From: Paramecium tetraurelia
Lineage: Eukaryota > Ciliophora > Oligohymenophorea > Peniculida > Parameciidae
DNA: 64,000 nucleotides
Reading direction: 5' to 3'
NCBI RefSeq assembly: GCF_000165425.1
Contig: NW_001799000.1
Span: forward strand, 310,001-374,000
A program made the translations under genes and the position numbers. The notes under the pieces are model-generated. The model was not told the DNA's origin. It worked only from the letters and a program-made list of their open reading frames with translations, and made no database searches. Below are positions 51,601 to 63,872 of the stretch, in pieces. Every line of letters begins with the position of its first letter. Position 1 is the stretch's first letter.

Positions 51601-54073
51601 TAAACAAAAAATCTTTATTTCATTGCAAATAAGGCAAATATTGGGGGTGCCATTTTCTTAAAAAGCACAAAATTGTAAACTTCTTGCTTTTCCTAAATTT
51701 ACTTGATTGACAACAAAGGCAAGGTTGCTATAGATAATCTTTAAGAATTGCCCCTCTAGATTATGTTATCGATTTTCCAAACAGATATTGAAAATATATA
51801 TGTAGGAGGCAAATATCTACCCAATCTTAAAAAATTCCTAAATGAAAATTTCATTTATTTGCCAAGCGGTTAAAAAATAGGATAATATCAAATATATTCT
51901 TAGGAGTAGTAAAATTATCAAAATTATAATATTCAATTAAGATTTTATTTTGTGAATAATCTAGAGGAAAAAATATTACTATTTGAAAATGAAACCTCAA
52001 GTTGCACAGTTAATTAACAATAATTTATTGGAGAATAATAGCAAAATGGAAAATATAATGATTACGTAGTTGAGTATGATAAAGAAGATCAATCATTCAA
52101 TTTTGAAAACTTAACCATCATATTTGATCCATATTCCAAGAAGGATAGTTATTTAAATTTACAAATGACTTGCATAAACTAATTAAAGGAAGTGATCAAA
52201 TTTTAATTAAATGTTAAGACATTTCCATGCTAAGTAGGAGAATACTATTATGAATCTTAATGTCTATTATGCGAGGCTAAGAGAGGGTATTATTCCCTTG
52301 AGCCAAAAGCATCTTATTGTTTAAAAATAGATCCAAAGATGATTTAAAAAAATACAATAAATCAAATAGAATTATATCCAAGATATTGGAGACCGTCTTC
52401 TAAAAGTTCACTTATTTCTGTTTGCAATAGAAAGCCTGAAAATTGTTTAGGAGGTTGGGAAACAGGAGATGATTCATGTTAGTTAGGATCTATAGGAGGA
52501 TTGTGTGAAGAATGTGATATATATAATATAAGAGGATTTGGATAATATTACCAAAACAGCAATTTTAAATGCCAGTATTGTTAGAATTTTATTGGGAAAG
52601 CTGCCATTTCAATTGTAATAACAATTTTGTAATTTTTATAATTAAATCTATAGGACATTACTATCAACATATTTAACTGTTAATAGTGCCTAGTTACTCT
52701 TTATGAATTTTAAACGACTGAAATATACTACAGTTCATTATAAAATCATATTTAGACAAGGATAAGGTATAATGTATTACTATATTTTAGATTAATCAGC
52801 TGCCTTAATTAAAATGATTGTAAACTATTTTTAAATTTTGATTGGAATAAAATCATTCCAAATTTAGATGTATTCAAATATTATTGATTTCTTGAATCCT
52901 TTTAGCAATCCAGTTGGTAGTTCTCTATATTCATATGATTGTTTTTATAGCTAGCAATCTAATGTTCCAGTTATCTACATAAATCTAATGATTAATCTAT
53001 TAATACCAATATTTTATTACTTGCTTTTTATCACCATCTATTTGATTGTAATATTATTCAAAAAAGCCAAATTATCAATAACAATATATTTCACTGCAAT
53101 ACTCTATTTGCTATTTTATACCTAACCTTAAATAATAAATGAATTAGGTAGTTTAGCGGCTAAAAGACAAATTTCGGGAATTACTTATATAAATAAAAAT
53201 GTTTAATATTTATACTCAACCTCAACGCATAATAATTGGATGACATTTTGTATAATTCCATTGTTGGTTTTTGAAGGAGGTATTCTTCCTCTTATTATTC
53301 TACTTAAATTAATCAAAATTAGAAAGCATTTCAATTCAGATAGATTTCGTAAAATATGGGGATATATTTTTAATGACTATTAGGAGTCATGTTATTATTG
53401 GGAAATACTTAGAATATTTTAAAGATTAATAATTATATTGACCTTGAATTTTAACGAAGAATAAATCATTACCAAAGGATGCATAATGTTTATAATCTTA
53501 TTATTTTATTTTACAGCTGTTTTTATACAAAAACCGTATAATGTTAAATCTTTAAATGGATTTGAATTAGATAGCATCTGTTTATGCGAAATTATAATAG
53601 TAATTAGTTGTTTAAAATACTAAACATAGATTAACTAGATAACAAGTATAGACTTTTTATTGGAGATAATCTTTATCATATTTTTTATGTTTTTACTTCT
53701 AAAAGTAAGTATAAAACTAACTATAATTTACTATTATAAATATATTGAGAGATTTGATAATATCAAACGATTTTTATAGTATTAATTCCCTGGATTAACT
53801 CAAAAAAAATCAATAATCTCAAAATTCTTAAATAGTAAGAAGAATCAGAGAAATTAGATATAGCAGAGATTTTTATCAGCATTTTCCAATTTAAAACAAC
53901 TTAAAACCCACTCAAGTAAACTTTCCTAATCTAATCATTAAATTAAAATGAGCAACATTCAAAATGAACACACACTTTAACTTTCTTGTTAATTTACTAA
54001 TAATAATGAAAAAAATGAGAATGCATTTGTCAAGGCAGATGACTTTTCTTAATGCCAAGATATAGTTTTATGA
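45672..54073 (+). CDS. giant transmembrane protein, paralogue of the 29545-37778 gene
   Basis: 8.4-kb gene from ATG 45672-45674 (signal-like hydrophobic start, LYTGFTILILILQ) to TGA 54071-54073. The N-terminal region is homologous to the other giant (LFLHYVKFLPEERK, DYEGKWYMQYMYYNTNQ, FKLIIGGSLN). One 23-base intron (gtaaaattttttattatgtaaag, near 46203-46225) restores the frame. The Cys-rich section (46.9-48.5 kb) includes HYSCQTCFGPNSNHCWSC and KCEDGYY-type repeats. The middle (48.7-51.9 kb) is Asn/Ile/Ser-rich and beta-helix-like. A second small Cys cluster (52.2-52.6 kb) leads into membrane spans (LINLLIPIFYYLLFITIYLI, IMFIILLFYFTAVFIQKPYN, SIDFLLEIIFIIFFMFLLL). The cytosolic tail is about 130 residues, Ser/Asn-rich. 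Likely a cell-surface protein; ligand or partner unknown. Confidence 0.85.
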
Positions 54074-54137
54074 TAATTAAAACAATGTTATAATTTTAGT
54101 TTGATTTATTCTAAGTTCTAATAAATATTATATTCAA

Positions 54138-55021
54138 TCATTTATTTCTGTTTTAATTCTTCTTTGATGTTGAATGGTTTTAAAAATAGTTGGTTTCAAT
54201 TTAACATTAAATTTTTAAAGAATTTATTTTTATTCCTCATTTGGAATCAACTTAATAATAATACTTTTTATTAAATTGATTGATTTAATTTAATCTGATT
54301 TTCTCATATTTATTGAATCCTATTCTGATATCGATGCTTCAAAAAACTACAATACAGCTTCCATCATGTACTTTAGATGATTCAGAGTGTCGAACAATTT
54401 GGTTTTTGTTTAGAGATACTACTACATACTGACTTTTGATTGCATAATTTCAGCGAATTGAGATTGATCTGCTTTTGTTTCTAAAATGAATGTCATTTTT
54501 TCATAGTTTTAGAGCAACTTATCGTATTTCTAAAAGTTGCATTAATATATAGAATCCAATGTTACTAGCACACTTTTTTTAATATTCTATTCTAATGTTT
54601 CTATTTATTCCAAAAATTGATCTTGAATAAGTTAATGATTATTTTATGTAATTATATCTTATTATTATAAAATTTGAGCAATTTTAGAATTGCAATCCTG
54701 GATCTAAGATTGTAATTTAATATTATTTTGCTATTATATTTCGATATCCATCTTATTAGCTTTGCCAAGACATTGATAATCAAGTTGACTCATAAGTAAT
54801 TTAACTTATTTTAGTTATTTATCAAATTTATCTGATGCCAATTTTTATTGATTAATCTCATCTTAGATTGGCTTTAGAATCAAATTGATATCTGAATGAC
54901 TAACAGTATTTTCAATTTGTTCTGCCAAAACAGCAATATCTAGTTAATCCTACTATTCGTGGAGCTCTAATTGGATATTGAGTTCACTTACATTAAATGA
55001 GTATTTCTTAAATTTGTTCAT
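54138..55021 (-). CDS. coiled-coil protein
   Basis: One uninterrupted frame of 293 residues, ATG 55019-55021 (MNKFKKYSFNVSELNIQLEL) to TGA 54138-54140. Nearly the whole length is coiled-coil, with heptads rich in Leu, Ile, Gln and Lys (DEINQQKLASDKFDKQLKQV; YDKLLQNYEKMTFILETKAD). No Cys-rich or membrane part. No specific family recognised; comparable ciliate proteins sit at basal bodies or in the cytoskeleton. It is tail-to-tail with the giant membrane protein (64 bases apart) and divergent from the next gene with 70 bases between starts. Confidence 0.85.
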
Positions 55022-55091
55022 CTACAATGCTGTATTTGATCAACTGAAGGATAACATTTTTAATATTTTGCATTAATTAATTTATGGATCA

Positions 55092-55969
55092 AAATTTAGA
55101 TTAGCAGGATAGAGATTGAGCTGATTTAAAAGGCATTTTGTAGGTTGAAATAATTGATAAATTTAAAGAGATTGAACCTAAAGTTAACTCTCGTTAATAT
55201 GAGTTTATTAAATATTGTTTAGGCTAGAATGTCAATAATGAATAGAATTACGAAGCTAAACAGATCATAAAACTCCTTGCTTTAAATCTCTTATTTATTG
55301 ATCATTCCAAGAAAAGCATAACAAGAATTTAACATGAAGTAAATAAGTAAAATGGTAATACAATAAAGGAAACTTAAATGCTTTATCCTTACAGAATAGT
55401 ATAGGATAAACAATCTATTTGAAGCAAAGCACAAAGAGAACTATCGAAAATATATGACTGATAGATTGAAGGAATAGAATTTGAAATTCTTAACTTATTT
55501 TGCATAAACAAAGGATAATATATGAAATAAGGGTGTATAAGTTTTAGAATTTAATTATGTGAAAAAAATTGTATAGAGTAGCTGATTGTTAAGTTTATAT
55601 TTATCATCCTAGCACAATTTTTTTTGGTTTGAAGAATCCTTCATAGAATGTTTCGAATTTAAGATATTTAATAATTGATCAGGCAGATCAATTGTTAGAG
55701 AAGAATGAATAAAATTAATAAAAGATTGAGGCAATGCGATTGATTTCATTCATTTTAGGCTAGATGAATAATTCAAGTTATAAAATAATGTTTGTTCGCG
55801 CCATTTTGAATTTTGGAGATATTGAAACTCTCTTTAAGGAACGGATTCAGAACAATATTGATAACAATAAGAAAGTAGATTCAAGATTCATGCGTAAAGA
55901 AGAAGGTATGAGTAGAAGGAATTCTGTTCATATTTAGGAAAAACTATTGATTTTAAATAAAGCGTGATA
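55092..55969 (+). pseudogene. broken gene of unknown family with in-frame TGA codons
   Basis: The frame starts MDQNLDQQDRD and meets TGA after 11 codons, but continues convincingly (ADLKGILQVEIIDKFKEIEP, FIKYCLGQNVNNEQNYEAKQ). A middle part in another frame reads NLFEAKHKENYRKYMTDRLK and contains a second TGA. After a one-base correction at the A7 run near 55560 it continues VADCQVYIYHPSTIFFGLKN, NLRYLIIDQADQLLEKNEQ, SYKIMFVRAILNFGDIETLF, and stops at TGA 55967-55969. At least three defects: two TGA and one or more shifts. Either a recent pseudogene or a gene with several sequence errors. Family not recognised. Confidence 0.5.
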
Positions 55970-55986
55970 AATATATTATAATTAAA

Positions 55987-57283
55987 ATGTCAAACTTATC
56001 CCATAGCAGCTAGTCATCAAGAAGTTCTTCTTAAAAGAGAAACACTAAAAGACCTTAAAGAGAGAAGAGGAAGAAAAACAATTCAGAAGACTACGATAGT
56101 CCAATAGACGATGATGACTTATCATAATATGATGGTAATAGATATTAGCATTTCAGGCATGAGAGTGAAGAATAAATAGCAACCCATCTTGGGACCCAAG
56201 GGATTCAACAAACGAGAAGCCAAACTCAGAAAACCCATCTCTACTTAGACTCCTGCTACTGCAACATTTTTATATAAGCCTGGCGCTGAACTACCGAATC
56301 TATCAAACTACATTAATTCAATAATCGATATTAAGATAGCCTGTGAATATGTTAATAAAAATAATCCTGCACTTATATTACGTCAAATATGGGGTTCCAA
56401 TGGAGCTTATGCTAGTCATAGCGATGCAGTTTGTATTGGAATCCATGCTGGATTATTAGCTTTAGGAGACTTGAAATTAACAAGTGCTTTTTATTAGGGA
56501 GTGAGTTTATCTTGTAAAGTTATTAAAGGGAAGAAATCATTAAATGGATAAATGAAAGTGCCTTTGTTGTCTAGATCCTTGAAGACTCCTTGTGCTCATT
56601 GTTTGAAGCCAGAAAAGGTCACTTGGTTACCTCAATTGGGTTCACCTGAATAATTAATAAGTTGGGCTAAGAAAATGTCTTTGCCTTAAAATAGAAGATT
56701 AACTAAGAGAAGTCATTCAACTGTATATTTGCATGAACCTCCTCAGATTTCATATCCTGAAAATCTATTAGTTAATAATTTGCCTCCATTAAATGAAGGT
56801 TGGATTGTGTGGGATATGTGCAATGAGCCAAGCTAAAAATACAATTTACTTACTTTCATGGATAGATAAACAGCCCAAGGACTGCCCAGCAGAACTTCGT
56901 ATAAATTAAAAACCCATTGTTTATATATTGAAACACATAACAAAAAGTATTTTAATTCTCTTATGAAGATATGAAATATCTATGGATTCTTTCAAAATTG
57001 CTGAAGAAGTATTTCTAGACTCTCATGTATTCACAATACAAGAAGTTTTGTATCCTCAACAATCAGACATTGAGATGCTCTAAAAATTTGGAGTACATAT
57101 GTTCTATTGATATTTTAGGTTCCTCTGCCAAAAGAATAGAAGAAGGTGATTTTTGAGAAATTGAAATGGGATATGTTTGAATGGGGTAATGACAATGTGA
57201 TCATCAATGGGTCTTTCGAAATACAAGGTTTAAAAAGCTTTAAGTTTGTGCCTATAACGAAGCATTAACATTACGATAAATGA
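55987..57283 (+). CDS. Rxt3-like protein (histone deacetylase complex subunit candidate)
   Basis: ATG 55987-55989 begins MSNLSHSSQSSRSSSQKRNT, a basic, low-complexity N-terminal 50 residues. Three 22-26-base introns (near 56132-56153, 56948-56969 and 57091-57116) restore the frame. The central part NPALILRQIWGSNGAYASHS ... DAVCIGIHAGLLALGDL resembles the Rxt3 pattern (IWG ... SD.VC..IH.G) seen in yeast Rpd3L-complex subunit Rxt3. The C-terminal KLKWDMFEWGNDNVIINGSF and GLKSFKFVPI fit its final strand. A single CAHC suggests no zinc site. End at TGA 57281-57283, about 400 residues. The similarity is from memory of the family pattern, so moderate confidence; a nuclear, chromatin-related role is inferred. 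Confidence 0.55.
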
Positions 57284-57326
57284 AAATAATCAACATTAAC
57301 AATTTAATATAATATGGGTTTAATTT

Positions 57327-57614
57327 TCACTGAGACAATTCAGCATGTATTTATTTAAATTATTCCACTAATTATTTAACCTCGCTGATAGACCCATAAG
57401 GCAAAATATCTGCCCTTAATTGATTATTTTCTTCTGTCAGTTTATCTATAGTTATCTGCATCTATTATATTTGCTATTGCAATTATTCTTCCTTATTCAA
57501 CAATTCTATAATCATAAGAGTTTTGTTTTCATTTTTATTAGTCAATTCAACCAATCTTTCCTGATATTATTTTAAGATGTTCAAGAAGTGCTATTATTAT
57601 TTAATTTAATTCAT
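57327..57614 (-). CDS. short coiled-coil protein
   Basis: One frame of 95 residues, ATG 57612-57614 (MNQIKQQQHFLNILKQYQER) to TGA 57327-57329. Almost entirely coiled coil (MQITIDKLTEENNQLRADIL). It is convergent with the Rxt3-like gene (43 bases between stops). No introns. Family not recognised; size and composition resemble small ciliate cytoskeletal helpers. Confidence 0.7.
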
Positions 57615-57723
57615 TTAATATTTCAATCCATCACAGATGGTTTAATATTAAAATATCATAATCATTTAAGTATTTTAGAATGCATGAGTGTGAACAACCA
57701 AATTATAAATATTTAATTTTAAA

Positions 57724-59763
57724 ATGAATGTTAATTTAATATGTCCTCAACACAAATAACATGTAACCTAAGCTTGTCTTGATTTAGAATGCTAAGCATT
57801 CCCATTTATGTGTTAAATTTGTTTGAGTGATTAGTCAACCATCTCACAACACACCAAACATAATCAATTCCTAATCCCATATCCACAATACATAACCTAG
57901 ATGAGTAAGAACATTCAAAGCAACATCAATGAAGCCCATTAATTCAATGATCTCTTTAAACAAGAATCTTAGGTCTTATAACAACTGCTATCATCTGATG
58001 AACATCTCAGTAATATTGAGGCATAGATATCTTCATTAAAGCATCAGATTGATTCTGATATCAAATTAACATTGAACTCACTTAGCAAAGTGTTTGACAT
58101 ACAAAAAGCAGAATTATTTAATAAACTAGACTCTTATCTTTAAATCTACAAAAGTAACTTATTCATCCTCAAAGAACAAATAGAACCCATTCATTTTCTA
58201 TTGACTAAGTGTAAATATTATACTAATGAGAATAACCTGAAAGTAACTTATGTTCAATATCTAGTAAAAATTACACACTAAGCCAGATTTAGGATCGCAA
58301 GTCAAGATTTCTATCAAATAACTCTAATAAAAATAGCCATCAATGTTGAAATTAAACTTTGAGATATTCAAAAAATCATAAGAGATGAAACCAAACACCT
58401 CTAGTTTAAATCAATTATTAAATGAAACCCAAAATTCAATCACCGAGTATTTTAATAAGAATCTATCCATTCCAACATCAACACTCTTGGAAATCCCTCC
58501 ATCATATAACAATTAAACTCTTACACCTATCAAAAGTAAGTCCTTAGAATTGTGCTATTCCGACAGGCCAGTCCCAATTGATGATAACAAAGCTACAATC
58601 AAATCTATTGACTCTAAAATACCCATTTCAAACCTACAACCTACTTTGGAAATTCCAAAGTTTAATGCATAAGTACTGGATTAGAGAATCATATAAGAAT
58701 AGAACTAAACAAAAGTAATGAATTTGATAAATCAATTCCTAGAATCATCTAAGCGCTAAATTCAGGATTAAGAAAAAGTTGAGTATAGAATTCCTGGTTT
58801 AAACTATGGCCCTAGTTAATTATTCTCATGTAGCTCTGGGATTAGTAGATGGAACTGTGAAATTGTTAGATATGAATACGAGTAAAGTGAGTTTTTATCC
58901 AAACACTTACATTCAACACTCAAAACCCATCAATTAAATAGTTGTACTTAAGTAAGATAAAGGAATTAGATTGGCATCATTGAGCGATGAAAATTTTGCA
59001 ATAGTTTGGACATTAGGTGAAAATTATGTACCTTATCCTGAAAGAAAATTGGTTGGATTTAAATAAAAGCTAAATCATATCATGGATTTAGCTGACTAGT
59101 CTCATTTACTCTGCTAAAGTGATACAAATTTATAGATTATAAATTATCATGATAATAGAATACTTTGTGACTTTGACTTTAAAGGTCAATTAGTAGAGTT
59201 TCTATATTTAAGTAAATTTGAGAGATTCGCTACGATTTCTTAAGGAAATATTGTGTCAATATATAGTTTGAAATTGAGTGGGAATCAACAAAATGCTACT
59301 TAATTGGTAAATTGTTAATTAGAATCAATTCAACCTGCTATTCCTATTTCTAACATTAGCACTTGTATTGGAGTTGATTTTCAAAGTGAAGTAATTATTT
59401 GTTATGGATGCTGGGATGGATAAGTAAGATTGTACAATGTGTTTAAGAACAGTTTGCTTGGAGAGTATTAGGTATTTAAGGTCATAGATATTATAGTTAT
59501 TTAATAGTAGGATCAAGGAAATGATTATTTTAAAACAAGAGAATTAATTTGTTTTGGTAGTTATTGCTGAAAATTCAAAATAAATAAAAGGGATTTTGAT
59601 TTAAAAAAATAAGGTACTACAATTGGACAAGTATGGAGAACTGCTTGATTGTGCGAGTAAGTATGGAAGGAATGTGGTGTAATAAACAGTAGTAAAAAGC
59701 AAAAACGGAATATACTTACTAAGTGAAACATAGAAAGATATTGGTTTATATGAATTATGCTGA
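57724..59763 (+). CDS. B-box-like zinc finger, coiled coil and WD40 repeats (probable single TRIM-like gene with one shift)
   Basis: ATG 57724-57726 starts MNVNLICPQHKQHVTQACLD. Cys/His spacing through CQAFPFMCQICLSDQ ... QHTKHNQF resembles a B-box. Next come about 130 residues of coiled coil (HLSNIEAQISSLKHQIDSDI), a 22-base intron (gtaacttatgttcaatatctag, near 58239-58260), and a Ser/Pro/Gln-rich linker. From ATG 58806 another frame gives WD40-type blades (HVALGLVDGTVKLLDMNTSK; LASLSDENFAIVWTLGEN; VIICYGCWDGQVRLYNVF), with a 25-base intron near 59470-59494, ending DIGLYELC at TGA 59761-59763. A one-base loss in the A5 run at about 58780 would join both parts (QDQEKLSIEFLVQTMALVNY). As written, the zinc-finger frame runs on to about 58988. 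Two separate overlapping genes are the alternative. Confidence 0.65.
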
Positions 59764-59787
59764 AAATAATAATTATATAAAATAATA

Positions 59788-61546
59788 ATGCAAACCTAAC
59801 ACTTAGAAGAGATAGGAGTGAAAGATCCAGTCAAGATAGGAGAGGGTTCATTCGGGTAAGTGTATAAAGGGAACTTCAATGGGTAGGAAGTAGCAGTTAA
59901 AGTAAGGATTGTATAGTGATAGCACCAGATAATTCAAAATTCCTTCCTTTCTGAGATATCGATCCTGGAAAAAATAGATCATCCCAACATCATAAGACTA
60001 CTAAAGGTAAAATAGTGCTGAAATTAGGAATACAAATTCGGGAACATGTCTTACTTGGTTATGGAGTATTGTTCAGGTGGAACACTCAAGGATTACATTT
60101 AGAAGAAGCTTACAGAAGACGAAATAATCGGGATTATGAGATCCTTGTTATCAGCAGTGGAGTATTTGCATGGCCAAGGGATCATTCATCGAGACATCAA
60201 ACCTGGTATCTAAATATGGTAATTAATTAATAGATAACATTTTAATCAAAAATAAAAATGACTTATCTTCCATTAAATTAGCTGATTTCGGGCTAAGCTT
60301 CTAATATGACGCCGAGATCCAGTATTATTAGACAGTCTCTCATCAATGTGGTACCTTCATTTTCATGGCACCTGAACAGATCCTCAATATGTCATATAAC
60401 AAAACTGTCGATACTTGGTCTTGCGGAATTGTTCTTTACATGCTCTTACAAAAGAAACACCCATATTATCCTAAATTTTCTACAAAGAATTAATTTATAT
60501 AGAGTTTTCCCAACATTTAATACGATGAACCCAATAATGCGTCATCATTAACTAGGGATTTCCTGAGACGTCTATTGTGCTATGATCCTCATCGTCGCTA
60601 TACAGCCTTGCAAGCTCTTTCACATCCATGGATCACAAGACGCCATCAGGATAGCATCCCTATGGGTTTGAGAGAATTCGGCATTTGTAAACAATTACAG
60701 GAGAAGATGATCCAGTATATCAAAATGATCATGTTCTTCCAATATCTAAGAAGGAGTGGCGAATTGACTGAACATCGTAATCGATCAGAAAGTCATCCGG
60801 AAAGTCAAACCTTCTCTGAAACGTCTATTCATAAATAGATACAACATAAGAGCAAACTATTAAGACCTTTAGTCTTGAAGAGCCAAACAAAATTTGAATA
60901 GAAGCATGAAGAAATCAAAGGGAAGATTAGATTCTCTTAATTAACAGCATTGCTTACCCAATAAAAAAGTGAAGAGTAGTTCTAGTACCAGTAATAGATA
61001 CAATAATAGATTATCAATAAAATATCTTCATAACCAGCATTGGATTCTCCTAAAAAGAAATATCATGAAAAACACAAGTTTAGTGTTGATTGTGGAAATG
61101 ATCATCAGATGATTTAATTGGTATCATCGGTCTCTCCTATGAAAGGTGACTCTGAACATAGCAAAATAGAATCACCCAAAAAGTCATTTAGAAAATCTTA
61201 GTCTTTTTAAAGATTGATACTGCCTCAACTATCAGAATCTACACAAAGTTCTATAAGTCCGGATAAACTCGTAAAGAAGGAATCAAAAACCCTTGTAATG
61301 AGGAAATCCTAGTCTACTTTGCAGATTTGCTTAAGAAAGATTCAACAAGCCAATGAAATATGCGAATAAAAGACAACCATCAGATAAAGGATGGAAACCT
61401 ATGATTAAAAGAATTATAGCCATCGAATAATGCAAAAAGCCAACTCTTTAAATTCCTCTACGATATCTCCAAAAAATAAACTTATCCAACAAATCATCTA
61501 ATAGCAATAACAGCTCATTCTTCCATAATATAGAAAAAGATTATGA
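59788..61546 (+). CDS. serine/threonine protein kinase (CAMK-like) with long C-terminal tail
   Basis: ATG 59788-59790. The kinase domain spans roughly residues 10-260: glycine loop KIGEGSFGQVYKGNF, catalytic Lys in EVAVK, EISILEKIDHPNIIRLL, hinge YLVMEYCSGGTLKDYI, catalytic loop IIHRDIKPDNILI, LADFGLSFQYD, VSHQCGTFIFMAPEQI, DTWSCGIVLYMLL, and LTRDFLRRLLCYDPHRRYTA. Three introns of 21, 21 and 28 bases (near 59902-59922, 60006-60026 and 60206-60233) are needed, and the last splits KP|D of HRDIKPD. All catalytic residues are present, so an active kinase is expected. The 330-residue tail is Ser/Lys/Gln-rich, with no recognised domain. Starts 24 bases after the previous gene's stop. Confidence 0.9.
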
Positions 61547-61567
61547 TAAAAATTGATTATAATTATT

Positions 61568-63872
61568 ATGAATATAAATTCGATATTATTTCTTCTGCTC
61601 ATTAGTCATGCTATCGCCAAAATGTACACTGATGAATAACTTTATAATTGCTAAATCCCTCTTTAAAAATAGAAATATGAAGATGAAAAACTTAAATTAC
61701 AACCAATAGATTGTTGGATTTTCATTTTACTATGTATAAAATAAATGCATAATCAAAGCTCCCTTAACATTTTTTGGATCCTCAAGGATAATATACCAAT
61801 TCCTAAAGAACACTAAACTGTTTGGAATACCTGGAGATAGTGTTTTCGTTATTACTATAACCAATGGCATTGAAAGTGCTGTTTAGTTTTCAACAGCCAT
61901 CTATGTGCTTGTAACTGATGAAGCTCCGATGCATAATGCATTTTGCGAGGTAAATGCAAATGTAAAATAGATTACAGGACTTGCAACTTCAATTGTTTTT
62001 ATGATTTCAAATCTTAACATATTTGTTTATGCTGCCTATCCTTTAGCCTTAATTTACAATGCACTGGAATCAACAGCCAGAATCTTGAGAATTTTCAACT
62101 ATTCTCTTCTTGCCTTAATTCTCTTGATTGTTATATTAGGGGAAAAAATAGTGTCCACTACTTTAAATGGGTATCATAAATTTAATTTAGAATATGTGCA
62201 ATATCGGCTACTGATAGTATAACTTGGGATCTCATAATCTCACTCAGCTATTTATTTGTTTTCCTTTTGTTTGCAACCATGTCCGTTCTATACGCTATAA
62301 CCTTTAAAAAATTGATTCCCAAGTTCTCAACAATGCGACAAGCCAGAGGCTAATATCTCAGATATTACTAAATGTTCATAGGGTTTAGTATAACTATGAA
62401 ATTACTTCTTGGAATCTTTAGTGGAATTAATTTATTGAATTGTTACATATTTCTTTCAGCTTAGTTATAAGTTTTTGGAACCTTACAAAACTTCACCCAA
62501 GCATTGTGCATACTTGGTTAAACTATCATAATTTTTAAAGATCCATCATTTAATTTGCTACCCAGTCATTCTTAAACATCAGATAACAACACAGTCAATG
62601 ATAATTAAGAAATCTCTTTATAACGTAACTTTGATTTATTAATGTAGAATTCAATGTTCTAGAATAATTGCATAAAGAAATGAAAAAAACTTAAGTAACT
62701 TCAATGTTGGCTGGAGTTCAAATACTTAGAAGACAGAAATAAGAAGATGTAATCTAATACAGAGATCTGGTTATTACTGAAGATCAAGATGGGAGTGGCA
62801 GCAATTCCAGTCAAGGAGACTTAAGTGAACTTATGGAAGCCATGTCATAACCCTTTACAATTGAAGAAATTGAAGAATGTTTAGTCACCAACTTAAATAA
62901 TTAAGTATTAAAAGAGAAATTGAATATTGATCAAGAAATTGAAGTGTTCTCTATGCGATGCATACTTTATGCACCCAAGATATTCAACTATTTCATTACT
63001 ATAGATAATATAGATATTGATGATTGCTTTGATTTAATCAAGAACTCTTCTAAAATAGATCAATTTACTGGACCAGATGGAGGCAAAAGTGGTGAATTCT
63101 TCTTCTTCTCTTATAATAATCAACTGATCATCAAAACTATGAGATAAAGTGAAGTGAACACCTATAAAAAGAGACTCTACAATTTCGCTACATATCAAGT
63201 TAACAACCCTTTGTCTCTACTCAATAAAATTTATGGAATGTATACTTTTGAACGAGAAGAATAATCTAATTCAAGAGTACATTTTCTGATCATGAAAAAT
63301 ATTTCATTAGGCATTCCAAGAAGCTAAATTTTGAGAACATACGATATGAAAGGATCTGAATATGATAGAGAAGTACTAATTAAGAAACCTTCAAGTGATC
63401 TCTCATAGATGACATTAAAGGATATCGATTTCTTTAAGATTGAACAATAATTATGGATTGATGAATCAATTTACAAAAGTTTTGTTTAATTTTATTATTA
63501 GAACTAAATCAATATCTAATTAGCGACTCTATATTTTTAGAAAAGTAAAAATTGATTGATTACTCCCTTCTTGTTATGATTATCGATTGGAATTAGAAAG
63601 AAGAGGATTTGCAAAAGCATTTAGATGGCCAAAAAATGAATATTATCCCATCTATCAAAGAAAAAGGAGTACTATTTATCGTTAATTAGATATATTATCA
63701 TATTGCCATTATTGATTACTTGTAACAATGGAATGTCAATAAATCTTTAGAGAGAAAAACAAAAAAGATTATTAAAATGAATATCCAACTTGATACTTCA
63801 GCACAAGAACCGGATATTTATGGAAAACGATTCTAAGAAAAATTAATTAATAGGATAGTTCCTTTGAAATGA
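61568..63872 (+). CDS. seven-transmembrane receptor fused to phosphatidylinositol phosphate kinase (GPCR-PIPK)
   Basis: ATG 61568-61570 begins with a signal peptide (MNINSILFLLLISHAIAKMY). Introns of 25, 21 and 20 bases (near 61735-61759, 61950-61970 and 62170-62189) restore a seven-helix receptor region: LLSPLTFFGSSRIIYQFL, SVFVITITNGIESAVQFSTA, GLATSIVFMISNLNIFVYAA, YSLLALILLIVILGEKIV, LIISLSYLFVFLLFATMSVL, FIGFSITMKLLLGIFSGIN, and a seventh segment. The C-terminal kinase is clear: FTGPDGGKSGEFFFFSYNN, LIIKTMRQSE (catalytic Lys), SLLNKIYGMYTFEREEQ, HFLIMKNISLGIPR, TYDMKGSEYDRE, LKDIDFF, LIDYSLLVMIIDW, and IYYHIAIIDYLQQWNVNKSL. One-base corrections are needed at about 62640 and 63480 (A runs). 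Such GPCR-PIPK fusions are known in Dictyostelium (RpkA) and oomycetes. Confidence 0.85.
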
